A DNA stretch of 64,000 nt from Prototheca cutis (GCA_002897115.2 BCIH01000013.1:466484-530483), one strand, 5' to 3'. Numbered from the stretch's first letter, positions 12,448 to 25,102 are shown. Made by a program: numbers and translations. The notes: generated by a model not told the origin, from the sequence alone.

Positions 12448-12802
12448 TGAATAAACTGGAGCTCTTGACAAATCAGTTGGCATGCATGCCACAGCCGAGC
12501 TCCTGAGTACAGTATTGTTTCAGGCAGCGGTGTGCCAGTTCCGCTCGAAGGAGGCGTGCTGCTAGAAGCGGCTCCTGGATTTGATGGTTGCTCATACCAC
12601 CTGCCAACCACCTATTGTGCGGCAAACTCCCCCTGAGAACAAGATTCTGTCTGTTCTTTCTCCTTTTGTGACCGAGCCCAGTTGCCCCTCGCACACTTTC
12701 GACTTTGTCAGTCACGTTCATTGCAAGGGCTTGGCAACCTGCTTTTGTGATGACGGTGCAACGAAAGACTGCTGCCGCCGCCCATGGCCGACGTCGGTGG
12801 GG
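12448..12802. other. Intergenic, convergent 3' ends
   Basis: It contains the 3' flanks of the type I membrane protein and of PCH2. An ATAAA-like string follows the plus-strand stop and a palindromic GGCATGCATGCC lies at about 12479-12490. No gene is supported. Confidence 0.5.
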
Positions 12803-13860
12803 TCAACCAGGCAGCAATGCCGCTCTGTCTGCACCCTCGGAGGCAAGTGAAACACCCAGGGCGTCGATGAACTGCACGGCGGGGCAGCCGCAGGCAAGAC
12901 CCTGGCTCGCGTGGGCCAGGAACGGCAGCTTCCGCAGACTGCGCCCGCTCAGACCCTCTGCGTGCCGGCAGACATCCAGCAATGCCCTGTGCAATTGCTA
13001 GGATAGCGGTGCATTTGTTGTTGGTGGGGAGGGCATGAGCACCCTTGTCACCTCATTACAATACTCGGAATCCAACGACGACACCCTCATCCGTGACCAG
13101 CGCTCACCTGGACAGGGAGAGTACTGCCGGGTCACCCACAATCCCAGGCCCGCAGCTGCCATTAACAACATGTTGCTGTTGCGGCAGGCTGGCAAATGGA
13201 AGCAGCCTCCCGGGGCAGGATATGATGCCGGCCCGGCCAAGCTCCTCCACACACGGCGCCAAGATGGCATACCTGCAGTGATGGACCGGCGAGGGTACAG
13301 CAAGCTGGTGTCTCCCCCTCCCCCCACCAGGGGCGGGCGTGTCTCCTGGGAGGGCGGTGTCCCCTCGTGCACACAAACCACCTTCCTTACAAGGGCTCCA
13401 ACCCACGCAAAGCTGGCTCCTGTAATAACCGTCTCACCGAGCCTCCAGGTTCGGTGGCCCGATGTAAGCCTTGATGTCTGCCCGGTCCACAAAAGCCACA
13501 TCAATAGCCTCTGCAACAGCGGTTGGGGGAAGATGATGTGTGGCGATGAATCAGGGGCCCATCCCCCAACAAACGATCGCCAGACATGCCACTACCCAGC
13601 GCACCTGTGATGTTGCTGGTGGTGAGAACCATGGCATTGGGGTGTCGCTTGAGGGCGTCGAGCTGTGTCAACAGCGCGTTGACGGCTCGGATGGCATCCG
13701 TTGGTTCTGACCCACCCACGGCAGATTTTCTGTCATTGCATGGGGCCCGGGGTGAGGGAGGGGGTTGGAGGCCTGATTACAAAATTGCTCGCTCAGCAAA
13801 GCCGATTGGGCAGGAGCAGGGCCTTGAGCCAGCGGTTTTAGGCTCATTGTTTGAGGCGCA

Positions 13861-13902
<42 letters not shown>

Positions 13903-14222
13903 NNNNNNNNNNNNNNNNNNNNNNNNNNNNNNNNNNNNNNNNNNNNNNNNNNNNNNNNNNNNNNNNNNNNNNNNNNNNNNNNNNNNNNNNNNNNNNNNNN
14001 NNNNNNNNNNNNNNNNNNNNNNNNNNNNNNNNNNNNNNNNNNNNNNNNNNNNNNNNNNNNNNNNNNNNNNNNNNNNNNNNNNNNNNNNNNNNNNNNNNNN
14101 NNNNNNNNNNNNNNNNNNNNNNNNNNNNNNNNNNNNNNNNNNNNNNNNNNNNNNNNNNNNNNNNNNNNNNNNNNNNNNNNNNNNNNNNNNNNNNNNNNNN
14201 NNNNNNNNNNNNNNNNNNNNNN

Positions 14223-14302
<80 letters not shown>

Positions 14303-15206
14303 CATCACACCTTGAGCTGAGTTTGATGGAGAGCTTTTGTGCCAGGGCTTTGCAAAGGGAGGTCTTTCCCGTTCCCGGGGGGCCGTGGAGGAGGACCACC
14401 CGGTTCCAGCTGATGAGTGCCGGGTTCACTGCCCGTTCCGAAAAGAGCAGCGCTGAAGTTGCATACCGCAGCAGTCTCTGCTTGATTGCTGTGTCATAGT
14501 ACAGAGTCTCCCACATGCCATGGAATTCCTGGAGTGCGTGTGTGTTGGGGTGGGGGCAGAGGGGAAGTGGGCAGGGCCAGAGCGAGGGAGGAGTTCGGAG
14601 TGGGCATTGAATTCCATGACCAGGCATGTTCATCCGCGGATGCATTCCTCCACAGTAACCACCACCCAATACACACACAAAGGAGGAAGGAGATGCAGAC
14701 CTGATTTGGGAGCACCCATTCCGTGTGACTTGTGCAGCCTTCTTCCCCTTCATCATCACTGGCACCACCGTCCTTGTCAAGAGTGAAACAGCAGACCTGC
14801 AAGGGTGGCCGCATACTGCATGTCTACCGAGCCTCATCCCTCAAAACACGCCGTCCTCGCAATGCATCGAGATGTAAAGCCGATACCTTATCCATACCAC
14901 GCCCATAATTACCTGCCATTGCACGTCCCATGGCAGGAGGGGCCTGCCCAGGAGGTCAGGCCTGCCAGCCAAGTCTGTGACCACCAGGCTCTCGACATGC
15001 TGCGTGAGCGAGCTGGGAGCACTGGAATCCAGGGGTACAGGGCCCTCCTCGTACATGACCTTGCTCAAGGAGCCGAGGTACTGCTCAAGATCTTGCCTGA
15101 GCGTCTCCAGCGGCACGCAGGACTCGTCCCTGACCAGGCACTCCACCGGCATGACGACCTTGGAGTCCGCCATCGCCGCCTCGGGTGAATACGCGTCCAC
15201 AGTCAT
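12803..15206 (-). CDS. PCH2: PCH2/TRIP13 AAA+ ATPase, central exon(s) missing in assembly gap
   Basis: Minus-strand exons: 15206-14913, 14796-14701, 14528-14311, [gap], 13729-13605, 13510-13438, 13272-13108, 12986-12803. TRIP13/PCH2 remodels HORMA-domain proteins (meiotic HORMADs, Mad2), controlling crossovers and the spindle checkpoint. Recognition is strong: WVLPNQ then EFHGMWETL, the Walker A in [20 protein letters not shown] (about residue 180), [25 protein letters not shown] (sensor 1), [15 protein letters not shown], and [16 protein letters not shown] near the end (sensor 2 region). The segment that should hold Walker B and about 60 residues is absent; it must lie in the n run 13903-14222. 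Flanking phases are 2 before the gap and 1 after it, so the missing exon(s) must restore the frame. Simple repeats border the gap. Confidence 0.9.
13862..13902. repeat. 41-base C tract beside assembly gap
   Basis: A pure C run abutting the n run inside the PCH2 gene. It reads as a G run on the sense strand. Confidence 0.95.
13903..14222. other. Assembly gap (320 n)
   Basis: This is an n run bounded by a C tract and an AC repeat. These explain the failed read-through. It must contain the missing PCH2 exon(s). Confidence 0.98.
14223..14300. repeat. (AC)39 microsatellite in PCH2 intron
   Basis: On the sense strand it is (GT)n, starting about ten bases after the donor of the 14528-14311 exon. 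Confidence 0.95.
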
Positions 15207-15554
15207 CTCAAGCGCTGCGCCAACCTCGAGTACAGTTCATTATCAAATGTACTGGTGCGTTTCATGCACGACATGCCTGCAGTGCGCTCTGATGTAGCGC
15301 CAGCTCTGTCTGGCAATTCGTCATTTCGGATGCGATGCGAAGATTTGGAGCGAACGTGGCCACGCGATNGACCAGAACGCGTGAGTGGTTGGTAAATCGG
15401 GCGATGTGATCGGGGTGATCACGCCTCCGTGGGAGTTGTATTATTGTGCTTGACCGTTTCACGAGCCATTCGCATTGTCATCGAGCGGTACGGGAGACGG
15501 TAGGCTCGTTACGCGTGGGTGGCGCTGCGGCAGTCCAGCGGGCGAGGGCGGGGA
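15207..15554. other. Divergent promoter region (PCH2 / ORMDL)
   Basis: It separates the two ATGs and should hold both promoters. No recognised element or gene is seen. Confidence 0.5.
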
Positions 15555-16200
15555 ATGGATTCCCCAAAAAGCCCTCGCGGGCTTGGCGTGAAGGCATCAG
15601 AATCCAACAAGAATGTGAATTGGCTCGACTTCCCCGCGGCATGGCTGTACTACGTGGTGCTGGTGTTCCTGGCATGGCTCCTGGTGTCGGGCTTCACCGA
15701 CCCGGGCATCGCTTGGACCTACGTGCACATCGCACACGGCGTCCTCACCTACACCCTGTTCCATTACGTCAAGGGGTCACCAATTGAAGACGATCAGGGC
15801 GTCCATCACAGGTACCCAAGCCATTTGGGGGGTGGGATCTGGCGGGGCCATGGGCGCAGGCCCTGCGGGGATGCCTGTGTGGGTGTCCTTGCCTGCATGC
15901 ACAGCCTGAAGTGTTCCCACTCCTCAGTTTTTACCTCCTCGGCCTCTCTCTCCATCTGCCACATTCCCGCGCTCTATAACCAGGGAGACGTTCTGGGAGC
16001 AAATTGATGACGGCATGCAGTTCACGCCGGCACGCAAGTTCCTCACGGCCGTGCCCGTGGTGCTCTTCTTCCTGGCTTCAAACGGTACCGACTACCGGCG
16101 GCAGCCACTGGCCATCAATCTTGCGGTGGTCGTCGTGCTGCTCATCGCCAAGCTCTCCAGCATGCACAAAGTTCGAATCCTGGGAATCAACAAGTACTAA
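15555..16200 (+). CDS. ORMDL: ORMDL-family sphingolipid regulator
   Basis: Two exons, 15555-15811 and 15984-16200, joined in phase, give 157 residues, near the usual 150-155. ORMDL/Orm proteins sit in the ER membrane, bind serine palmitoyltransferase and restrain sphingolipid synthesis. Family marks seen are NVNWL near the start, WTYVHIAHGVLTY, LFHYVKGSP followed by an acidic Asp-Gln-Gly segment, FWEQIDDGMQFTPARKFL, a run of hydrophobic helices, and the C-terminal HKVRILGINKY, almost the family consensus. Four membrane-embedded helices are expected. The N-terminal Ser residues (MDSPKSPRG) could be phosphoregulated as in yeast, but that is inference. Confidence 0.95.
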
Positions 16201-16702
16201 GGCCAGTACCTGGGCAGCCGGCTGTGCCATGCCGTGTCGTGCCCCAATACCCTCCCCAGCAGACTGTCTTTGAGTCCCGGGGACTGTCATAGAACCCCCG
16301 AAACCTGTCCCAGGCCCGAGCCATTTTGCTTTGATTACAGAGGGCAGTATGTTCCCGATGTGTGTGGGGCTTCCGACGTCCTGCCTGCTTGGAAACCCCC
16401 AGCTCGAAACCTGGACCTGCATCGGAGGCCCAGCTGATCCTGGGGTGTTCATGTGACCTGACAATCTTGCTCTTCCGCTTTTCTCTCCCGCCCCCATGCG
16501 TACACGCTCTGTATACTGCCATGTCTGTCAGATCTGTAGGCCATGATGCTTTGAACACACGATTGGAAAGCGGGATCGGGGGGCTACATGTCAGGAAGGG
16601 GGCCCACACCGCCCTCTTTCAACAACCGGCAATAGCGAGATGAGGGAGTTGGTTTGTCCCGGAAATTGGTCTGTGAGCCTCCATTTCGGTTTGTGTTGAT
16701 GC
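16201..16702. other. Intergenic, convergent 3' ends (ORMDL / MCPH1)
   Basis: Only 3' flanks are expected here. No gene, hairpin or TGTAA element is obvious. Confidence 0.5.
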
Positions 16703-19700
16703 TCACTGCACCGACACCACTGCCCAGGGGTCGATTCTGTCCGGAGTCTGGTAGTTCTCGGCCGTCTGCAGGAGCCACTCCGCCTGCACAGTCCGGGCAC
16801 CGCGGCGGAGACTGGCCGGTGGTGAACGAGCCGAGGGTAGCAGCACGCAGACATCGCAGTCTTCCGGCCCCACTAGCTCGGCTCCCAGGGCGCCTGCCAG
16901 GCGCCGGTACGAACCCAGCGAGGCTGCAGAAGCCGCCGCAGAGCCATCACTGCTGGCAGTGGGCCGGCTGGGGGTAGCGTACAGGTAAAGCTTGGTACCA
17001 GCCAGGGGCCCTGCCGCGGCGCTGCGTGCACGCTGCGCCACCGCGCAGTACCGTGACGCTGCGAGGTACTGCGACTCTGGCTGCCACGTGCGCGCCGCCA
17101 GTGAAGCCTCCAGCCAGTCCGCACTCAGAATGTGCGCACCATTCGCCACTGCGCGAGGTGATGTGATGTGATTTCTGAAGGTGTTGAAGGGACCAACACT
17201 GCCACAGGATGACGAATGGTTGCACACGCATCGCTACCCAATCAGCACCCATATGCACATGGATTCTGTCAGCATTCGACCTCAGCCGCCAGCCGCCCAC
17301 ACATGTACACACACAAAGAATGCCGAGCAGGGCGTACCGGCGAGCAGGAGCTTGAGTGTGCGTCGCTCCTGGCCCAACACCAGGTGTGTCACGGCGGCTT
17401 CTTCCCGAGCGCTGGCACACAGGCGCATGCCCGGGATCCGAAGGGTTGCCGCCGANGCCAGCTGTGTCAGCTCGGGGTCTGCCGACGTCAGTGCCAGCAG
17501 CCGGCGCTGGCTGCTGGGGGAAGTCGCGGGGAAGCTGTCGCGTGTTGCATTGTCTTCAGTTGTCGCTGTTGTTGCGCGGGCACGTCGTGTGGCTGTCCCA
17601 GCCCGGGTCCTGGACCTACGGGCCGGCTCTTTCGACGACACCACCAGCTCTGGCACGTCACTGCCACCGACAGTGACAACAGCAGCAGGTTGTGCAGATG
17701 CCGCACCCCTCGTCCAGCGGCGGGGAGGCGACGCTGGCGCTGTTTCTGGTGCTTCTGAGACCTTTGTTGACCTTTTGTTGCTTTTCTTGGGCTTCTTTGA
17801 TGGCGCGACCTTTAATTTTGCTCCAGGTTGCCTCTCATCGGTCGCCGGCGCATCGCTGCCCTTCTCTGTGGTTCCCGACATTGGGCCCTTCCCGACGCCA
17901 CTGTTGCTGCAGCCGTCCGCAGTCGCTCCATTTGCATCCGCATCTACCTCGCTCGCGCGCGCACCCAACCCGTTTGCACCGGCGTCCCATGGCCGCTCGG
18001 CGGTCCAAGGACTGGGACAGGGCGCAGGCAGCGTGGCCTCTGGCGTCGGTTGCGTCAGGCGCCCTGGGGTCGGCGGGAGCGTGACCCCGGGTGCCCCTCC
18101 GTTGGGCGTCGGCTGAGACAGCGGGCCCGCTCCCTGGCCGTGAGCCGGAGTTGTCGCGGGGTACACAAGTGGGATGGGGATGCCGTTACCGGCCGTCGCT
18201 TCTGCTTGCCTGCAGCGTTGTGAGGTTGGGCCAGGGGGGGAGTCAGCGATCTGATCCTGAAAGAGACATCCCCATGTGTGTGCGAGATGGAGCAGAGAGC
18301 AGAGTGCAGGAACCCATAACGGGAAAGTCCCATGCTCCTAGCAGGACGACAACAAAGAGCTTCAGCCATTCGCCATCGTACTCGTTAGGTCGACCGTCCT
18401 GCGGCGGGCTGGGCAATGGGATGTGGCAGGGNGGCGTTGTCTTGAGCAAGGGAACAGGCTTGTTAATGTGCTGTTTCAGCTGCCGCATCGAAAATCGGGT
18501 GCTAGGCGGCACGGTCGGTGTGGCAGTTGCGGCATAGTGACGTTCCCCCGGTCGTGATGCAGCAGCAGCAGCAGTATTGCTGGTGGGTGTGATGCCATCA
18601 ACTGGACCGCCGTTCATTATCTCATCGTCTTCATCGCTGTTGAAACCTGGGGATGGCAGCTTTGGTCCGGCTGGTGTGGCGTGCACTATTGATAGGTCGA
18701 TGAGCACGGGCGCCTGGCGCTCCGCACCACCGGCAAAGCGCGAGCTGCGCCCCGCAGCCCTGTCGGCGCCGCCGGCCGGCCGCAGGCGGGCCGACCCGGC
18801 AGAGGAGCCGCCAGAGGAACTGGCCGGACTGAGCCAATAGCCAGGGTGCCCCGCCATGCTTCCCGCATTTTTTGTGCTTGTATCTCTGGCCAGTCGGCAT
18901 TGCAATGGCGTGTCGAGCGGCGTGTCGAGCTCGGCTGTTATCGTTGCGTCAAGATTGATGCCGTCGCTGGCACTCTGATCCTCTAAACAGCCCTCCCCGT
19001 CTGGCAAGGCATCACCAGCCTTCGACTCGGGTGGCCCCTTTGCCAAGTCCACAGCCCCGTTAAGGAACACGTGTGCATCCAGGAGATGCTTCCTGGTGCC
19101 ATGGCCCAGCCGTGGCTTGGCCAGGGGAGTCGCGGCCAGCCGTGCCCGCTCCTCCTCAATCTTCTGGGAGCTGCTGGGAAGCTCGTCGTCATCCATGTCA
19201 AACGCGTTGCTGGGCTTGGGAAGCACCGACGAAGCCCGGCGGCGCTTTGATGATCCTGCAAGGTTTGAGAGAGAATGGCTGTTTGCAAATAGGTTTGCGG
19301 ATGTGTGTGCTGTTAGCTGTGACGTGCCTTCCATGCAGTATGACTGGCCCCCCAACCCCACACATACGAACAAATGTGTCTCAGCCGCAGACAAACAGCT
19401 CCCACACCTTTGGATCCAGAGGACCGAGGTGTGCACATGGGACCCAAGAGTGACTCCTTTGGCCTTGGTATGGTGTACGATTTCTCGACAGCGCGCCGAC
19501 CCTCGGCGGCAGAATGCTCTACCCACAGCGGGGTGACCACCACCGGAGGGCACGCCATCTGCATGTTGAGCAGATGAACGAAGGCTGTCGAAAGCCCTCC
19601 CGGCAGAAATGCATTGTAGAACTGTCATATAGATCCAACACACTTTTGCACTGGGCATCTCGGAACGCGTAATCACGACTGTCAGGGGCAACGCCTGGAA

Positions 19701-19931
19701 CTGTCGCACCTTGTCCAGGCGGGTGTAGAGGTCCCCGATGTCGCCATCGTTCTCGGAACGCTTGGAGCTGGCGTGCACACGCCGGCGCTCAAATATCACA
19801 TGCGATACATCCTTGCTCAGTCGCTGGACCACCCTGGCGCCCTGCTGCTGCAGCCGTGCTTGGATGGCACGCCGGGCATTGCTCACGGGGTCGGCACACA
19901 CCACCCAAGCTACCGCGCCTGCGAGCGCCAT
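16703..19931 (-). CDS. MCPH1: Microcephalin-like triple-BRCT protein
   Basis: Minus-strand exons: 19931-19710, 19558-19444, 19255-18382, 18209-17338, 17148-16703, about 842 residues. The 18382 end was picked for phase. BRCT 1 spans residues 1-105 (AWVVCADPV, QGARVVQRLSKDVSHVIF, VVTPLWVEHSAAEGR). A Ser/Ala/Pro-rich, probably disordered middle holds nuclear-type basic patches (SSKRRRA, KKPKKSNKRS). The C-terminal BRCT pair follows (THLVLGQERRTLKLLLA then VANGAHILSADWLE, and a second ending VQAEWLLQTAENYQ). One N-terminal BRCT plus a tandem C-terminal pair is the microcephalin layout; the pair binds phosphoproteins such as gamma-H2AX in animals. Start: an in-frame GTG lies upstream but the first ATG is at 19931. 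TopBP1-like proteins are an alternative. Confidence 0.75.
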
Positions 19932-20285
19932 CGCATCGGGCCCACGCACGGCCTGTGGCGATTGAAATATTTAAACATGCGCATGAAATGCATACTAGGT
20001 GCTGGAGAAGTGGTTGCACGTCCTCCCAGGCGCTCGCTCTGCCTGACGGGAGCTGCCGTGCTGTGCTGCGTTTGAAAATTTCCGCACTTCAGCGCGCTCT
20101 GTCGGTCCTTTGTCGGGCTCCTGCTGACAAGACAATGGAGTGCGGATCCATTTTTCGTCTCCCCATCTCGCCTCTCCCACGCCATGCGCCTACTTTACAA
20201 GCTGAAGCAAATGTGATCATGGAGGTGTGCGCCGAGCTTCGTTCTGTGCACATTTCCTGTGCGCAGTCCCACCAGACCGCCATAC
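19932..20285. other. Intergenic between MCPH1 start and PAN2 end
   Basis: It should hold the MCPH1 promoter and the PAN2 3' flank. The string gaaatatttaaac near 19963 is AT-rich but sits only about 30 bases before the ATG. Confidence 0.5.
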
Positions 20286-23200
20286 TCAGTGCAGGAAGGG
20301 CCCTGCCTCTGGCGCTGGGTGGGGCTTGCCATCCTTCCAGACCACGGGCTCCCAGCCATACGAGTTGCCCCAGCTGTACAGCTCGTCCAGCGTGGCTTCC
20401 AGCTGGCCCGAAGCCTTGAGCTCCTTGTACACCTGTTGGTGGTTTGGAGCAATCGATGAGGTTTTTGGGGGATGGCCACCCCGATCGTCGGTGCATTCAC
20501 TGTTGCTGCCATCATCACGCTCCCTCCCTACACAAAACAGATACACACTCGCAAAAAAGGGCCCCCCAAAATCNCCCCCCCCCCAAAAAAACCCACCAAA
20601 AAGTCCCCCCCAAAATCAACCCCCCCCAAAAATCACCAAAAAGTCCCCCCAAAAAATCCACCACCAAAACCACCCAACAAAAAGCACACATTGTACAGCC
20701 CGAGGGCGGCTTGGGCGTCCTCGATGGAGTCGTGGTTGCCGCCTTGGATGGAGGTTCGGAGGAGGAACGACGCCAGAAACCGCAGGCTCAGCATGCGCAG
20801 ACGCGGTTTGCGGAACAGGTCCACGGTATCGACGACCTGCTCTGGCGGCACCAGGATGTTGATCATCCGAAAATCCTGCTGCAGCCCATGCCCCACAAAC
20901 ACCACCCCGGCATCCACCAGGTGCCGGAGCTTCAAATATGCCCGGCGCAGCGTCGTGAGGTAGTGCGGCGATTTGCCCGCGTCCAGGTCCCCGGGGACAA
21001 CCCCGCTCCACCGGGTCAGGTAGTCGTGCACGGGTTCCGCGGATCGGATGTAGTCGTCGATGCAGGGGCACCCGGCCAGCGGGCCAGACCCCCGAATCAC
21101 GCTCACACGGGCGAGGCCCAGCCGCGCGGGGCGTGTCACGCACTCCTGCCCACTGCATTGATTTGGGGGGTGGAGGGGGATCCTTGAACTCTGTTCTTTA
21201 CATGTGAACATGGTGGTGGTCTTCTTCAAACCAAGCTGGTTGCTCGCGGCAGTCAACGCAGTGCTGTCGTCACCACCCAGCACACACACGCGGGGCCCCA
21301 GAACAAGCAAAGCCAACTCTCCATAAAAGCCGGCGCCGCCCTCCACCACTATCAAACGCACTTGAGCGTGGAGTAGAGCGGCGGGCTGTAGGACACAAAC
21401 TCTGCATCCAGCGCAAACAGCATCCCTGGGCCCGGCTGCTCGTCCAGGCCCAACGGCACGAACGCCGACTTTTCCACGGTTGTCCGTGAACCCTGCGGCG
21501 ATGTTATTGTTTCATTCATGTGTATAAGATTATGTAATTGTGGACGTGCTGTCGAGAGCGAGAGCGTTCACTCACCAGCGCTGTTGTTGGCGGTGCGCCT
21601 GACCAGTGGTACATCTCCCCCCACATCCAAGATCACCCTGAAATGAATCTCACCAGAGTGGGCATGCGGCAGAGCGAAGCAAATGCGCGGCAACTCAGCA
21701 CGGGGCTGGGCGGCGCTCGGAGCAGGGCCAACTCCTCCTCCCGCTGGCTTTCACGGTCGGGCAGGCGCTGCGAATAAAACAGCAGGCATGGCACCTTTTG
21801 GCCATCAAACAGCTCGCCCACTTCCGCAGCGGGCATGGGTTCCACCCGAAAATCATTGAACAGGACCCAGTCGGATTGGAGCAGGGGGCCCGTGGGCGAG
21901 GTGGGCGCCCGCCGGCCCTCTCCAAGACCCAGAGCCTCCAGCTCTGGAAGAGGCCCGGCGCCATCGTCGCCAGGCGAGCCATACGGCGTCGCCGCTTCTG
22001 AACCAGCGACGCTGGGTTCATTGGCGGTGTGGGCGGGAATGCTGCCTGGTTCTGCTGTGGCGGGGGTAGCAGCAGCTGGCGGTGCTGCCGAGTCGCCCCC
22101 CTTGCGAACTGCGGCAGGGATCCCAGCAGCAGCTGTCCCTGCAGCCGGGCCCCCACCGCTCACTGCCGCCATGTCGCCCCATGGCACGCGGATGTGCGCG
22201 ACCAGGTGGCCCTCTGCACCCTCGGCCGACCCATCAGCAGCGGTATCGTCGTCAAAGTCGCGGACGTGGGCGATGACGGCCGTCAGCTCATACAGAACCG
22301 TCGCCGGCACCGCGGGCTCCAGGGACGCGAGGTCGCCTGCCTGCCTGACGACGTACCCGGCGGGATCCGCTTCGACGGGGACAAACGCCAGCGCCCCTGG
22401 CAGACGGCCCAGCGGGCCCTTGGCCTGCGCCCGCCACCACGCCGCACGGTCGCCGCCGGCGGCGTCGCCGCAGTTGACCACCAACGTGCGCGGCGGGCGC
22501 ACGATCACCCGCGTCTGCTGCACCGACGTGTAGCTGACTTCGGGGTCGAACCACGCGCGCATGCTCGTCCGCGTCCGCACGGCCTCGGAGAGCATGGCTG
22601 CTAGGTCACTGGCTGGGTCGGGACTCACTGCCGGCAGGTCTAGCTGGAAAGTGAGACTGGTCTTGACCTGCGGCGGTTTGCCCGGCAGAGACAGGCACGC
22701 CAACTCCGTGCGCAGGCCCGCCCCAAACCACCTCTGTATTGCCGTCTCTTTTGATTGTCCAGATGCTGCGGTCACTGGACCATCGGAGCCTGCAGGAACA
22801 CCACCACCCACCGCTGCAGCAGCAGCCGCACCAGAGTCTGCACTGATCGACCGACGGTGCGCTCCCCTGCGACCGGCAGCAGCTCCAGTCGTGGTGCCGG
22901 ATGCGCCCCGGCCGCCCGGTGCTCCGACCCCTCCCCCACCGCCAGCAACGTCATCCCGACCGCCGCCATCACCAGCTTCACCGAGTTCCCGGTGCAGGGT
23001 GTCGAGTAAAAACCGGCACAGCGCCTGTGCGCGGCGGGGAATGGACCGCTCCTTGGCGGCTTCCAGTTCGGCATCGTCGACGCCCCGCTCCCCTGCCGCG
23101 CCTTCCACCAGTCCAAGGGCCAGGGCTTGAGGCGACTGGCGCAGCGCTCGTAGCAGGTTGGCTGCGCGACCGGCGGGCCCCGCGCGGCGGCACAGGAGCA

Positions 23201-25102
23201 GGCGGAACAGCAATGCCAGCTCCCCCGCCAGGTCAGACTCGCTGCTCGGCCGGGGGGCGTGGGCCACCAACGCGGCACGGAGCCCGGGGACGAAAAACAG
23301 CGCCTGAACCAGCGCGTTGGCATAGGCGTTGGCAAGGTCGTTGTCCAGACCTACAAAGGGCGTCAAATTACAGGCCCTGAGGTACGATTCAGTGTGCCAA
23401 GGCGCCGAGGGCATCGCGCCGACACCCACGCCGCCGGTGCTCAAGCCGGCCAGTGCGGCGGCCGCGGCTTCGGCGCGGGCGTAGCGAGCCGGCAACGGCA
23501 TGCCACCCGCAGCTGCGCGACGCCGAGCTCGGGCCGCTCGGCGGGCGGCGGCCTCCCCACCCGCGGGCAGCCGGCGCCGGCGGATCAGTGGCGCGGCCCG
23601 TGCGGCGGCGACGCCCGGCTGCAACCCAGGGACGAATCCCGGGTTGCACACGACGGCTACGAAGTCTGACCGCTCGGCTCGGGCCATGAGGTCGGCATCG
23701 GGCGCCCAGGCCGCCAGCCCCGGCCAGGCTCTCGTCCGCGCCGACAGCCGCGACGCCGGCGCATCACCGTCAGGACACCTGTACCGTGGCGCGAGCGCGG
23801 GTGGATCGGCCATTCCCAGCGCCACCAGCGGCGGCGGGTTGCCCTGCGCCGGCGGAGCCGCGGGCATTGCACCCATCCCCGCCACCGTGGGAGCCATTGA
23901 AGACGTCATTCTGCCGCCAATCCCACCACCGGCACCACCGGCGCCAAGAACGCCACGGAGCTGGATCCAGCCGCCTGCGGTGGCCAGCCCAATGATTTGG
24001 CCCGTGGGCGCCCAGTCAAACGCCAGCAGGCCACCACCTGCGGCCACCAGCTCCTGGTCCAGCGGCAGCATGGTGCCCGGGGTTTGACCCAGGGCATCCA
24101 TCATGGCCAGCGCCCCCCCGGCTGACCCAGCCAGCAGCGTACTGGGGAGGTGGGGGTGGAAGTGCAGCAGCGACGGCCCCGCGGCAAACGGCAGGCTGGC
24201 CGCCAAGCGCGGGCCGCCACGCAGGTCAAACACTTTGACCGCCCGCTCCAGCGCNGGTGCGCCCCCGCGACCGGGGGAGTACCCGGCTGTGGCCGCCAGT
24301 GAGCCCCGCGCATGAACCGCCGAAAAGCCAGCCCCGTGAGCGGGCACGCTGGCCCGCAGGCTCCGCATCCGGGGGTCCAGCAGCGACAGCGTGCCATCGG
24401 CACGGGCGGCCAAGTAAACGCCACCCTGCAGAGGACCGTGCAGCGCCACTGTCGCGCCCGCCCCACCCGCGGGCTCCCATTCGCCTGCCGATCGCCCGGT
24501 GGACACATCGTAGGCACGCACGGGACCGGCGCCCCGGCCCACGAGTACCTGCATCCCACCACGATACAGCTCCATACAACTAAACCTGTCGCCATCCTGC
24601 ATTGGAGTTTTGTTGTTGGTGTGATCACTGGATTAGGTAATGAGTTTATGTAATAAATTCAATAGCAAGCGCTGCTGCCATGTGTGTGTGGGGGGGGGGG
24701 CATGCACGGACTCCCCCCCCAATCTACGGGCAATCCGTTCCCTCACTCCCACAAACAAAGCAAACGATCCTCAGGAGCATCACAACACTTCAAACAGAAA
24801 ATAACACCCACCTGGGCGCGGATGGACTGGTGGATGGCACCGCCAGTGGCATGAGCGAGGAGCTCCCTGGCCGACAGGCTCAGGCAGGCCCCACCCAGAG
24901 ACCGGATGTCCACGAGGGGCCCCGCGTGCGCCCGGGCTGAGGACACCCGTTCCAAGTCGGGCACGCTGATCTGGCAGACGAAACCATCAGAGGTGCCGCA
25001 CCATACCGCCTCCTCATGCGTGTCAAAGCCCAGGCAGGTCAGGGCGGAGGCCGTGAGCTGGCCAGAGGCAAGGGTCTGGAACCCCGGCCCATCATCGTAC
25101 AT
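20286..25102 (-). CDS. PAN2: PAN2, catalytic subunit of the PAN2-PAN3 deadenylase
   Basis: Minus-strand exons: 25102-24812, 24596-21654, 21492-21362, 21152-20690, 20432-20286, all in phase, about 1324 residues. PAN2-PAN3 trims poly(A) tails in the cytoplasm. Residues 1-350 form a WD40 propeller (LTCLGFDTHEEAVWCGTSDG, RAHAGPLVDIRSLGG). From about 510 comes the inactive USP-like domain (VGLDNDLANAYANALVQ, LVVNCGD, WVLFNDF, VPCLLFYSQR). The DEDD exonuclease follows: LDAEFV (about 1108), CIDDYI, KFVGHG-type VFVGHGLQQDFR (about 1210) and HDSIEDAQAAL (about 1264), so the four acidic residues are present. The USP part lacks the catalytic Cys at the expected place, as in all PAN2. Exon 2 is almost 3 kb, unusually long for this window. 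The last intron is rich in G/T on the sense strand. Confidence 0.92.

Noticed and set aside
13586..14320. Long frames across the C tract, n run and CA repeat
   Set aside because: They are products of simple repeats and unknown bases.
21493..21653. Possible small PAN2 exon (reads about VILDVGGDVPLV)
   Set aside because: Its acceptor is only about 14 bases from the donor at 21653, too short for an intron, and the main frame reaches a stop if read through. The direct join 21654 to 21492 is in phase and matches PAN2.
22755..24315. Plus-strand Arg/Pro frames opposite PAN2
   Set aside because: Same explanation as for PPI1: antisense frames in GC-rich exon 2.
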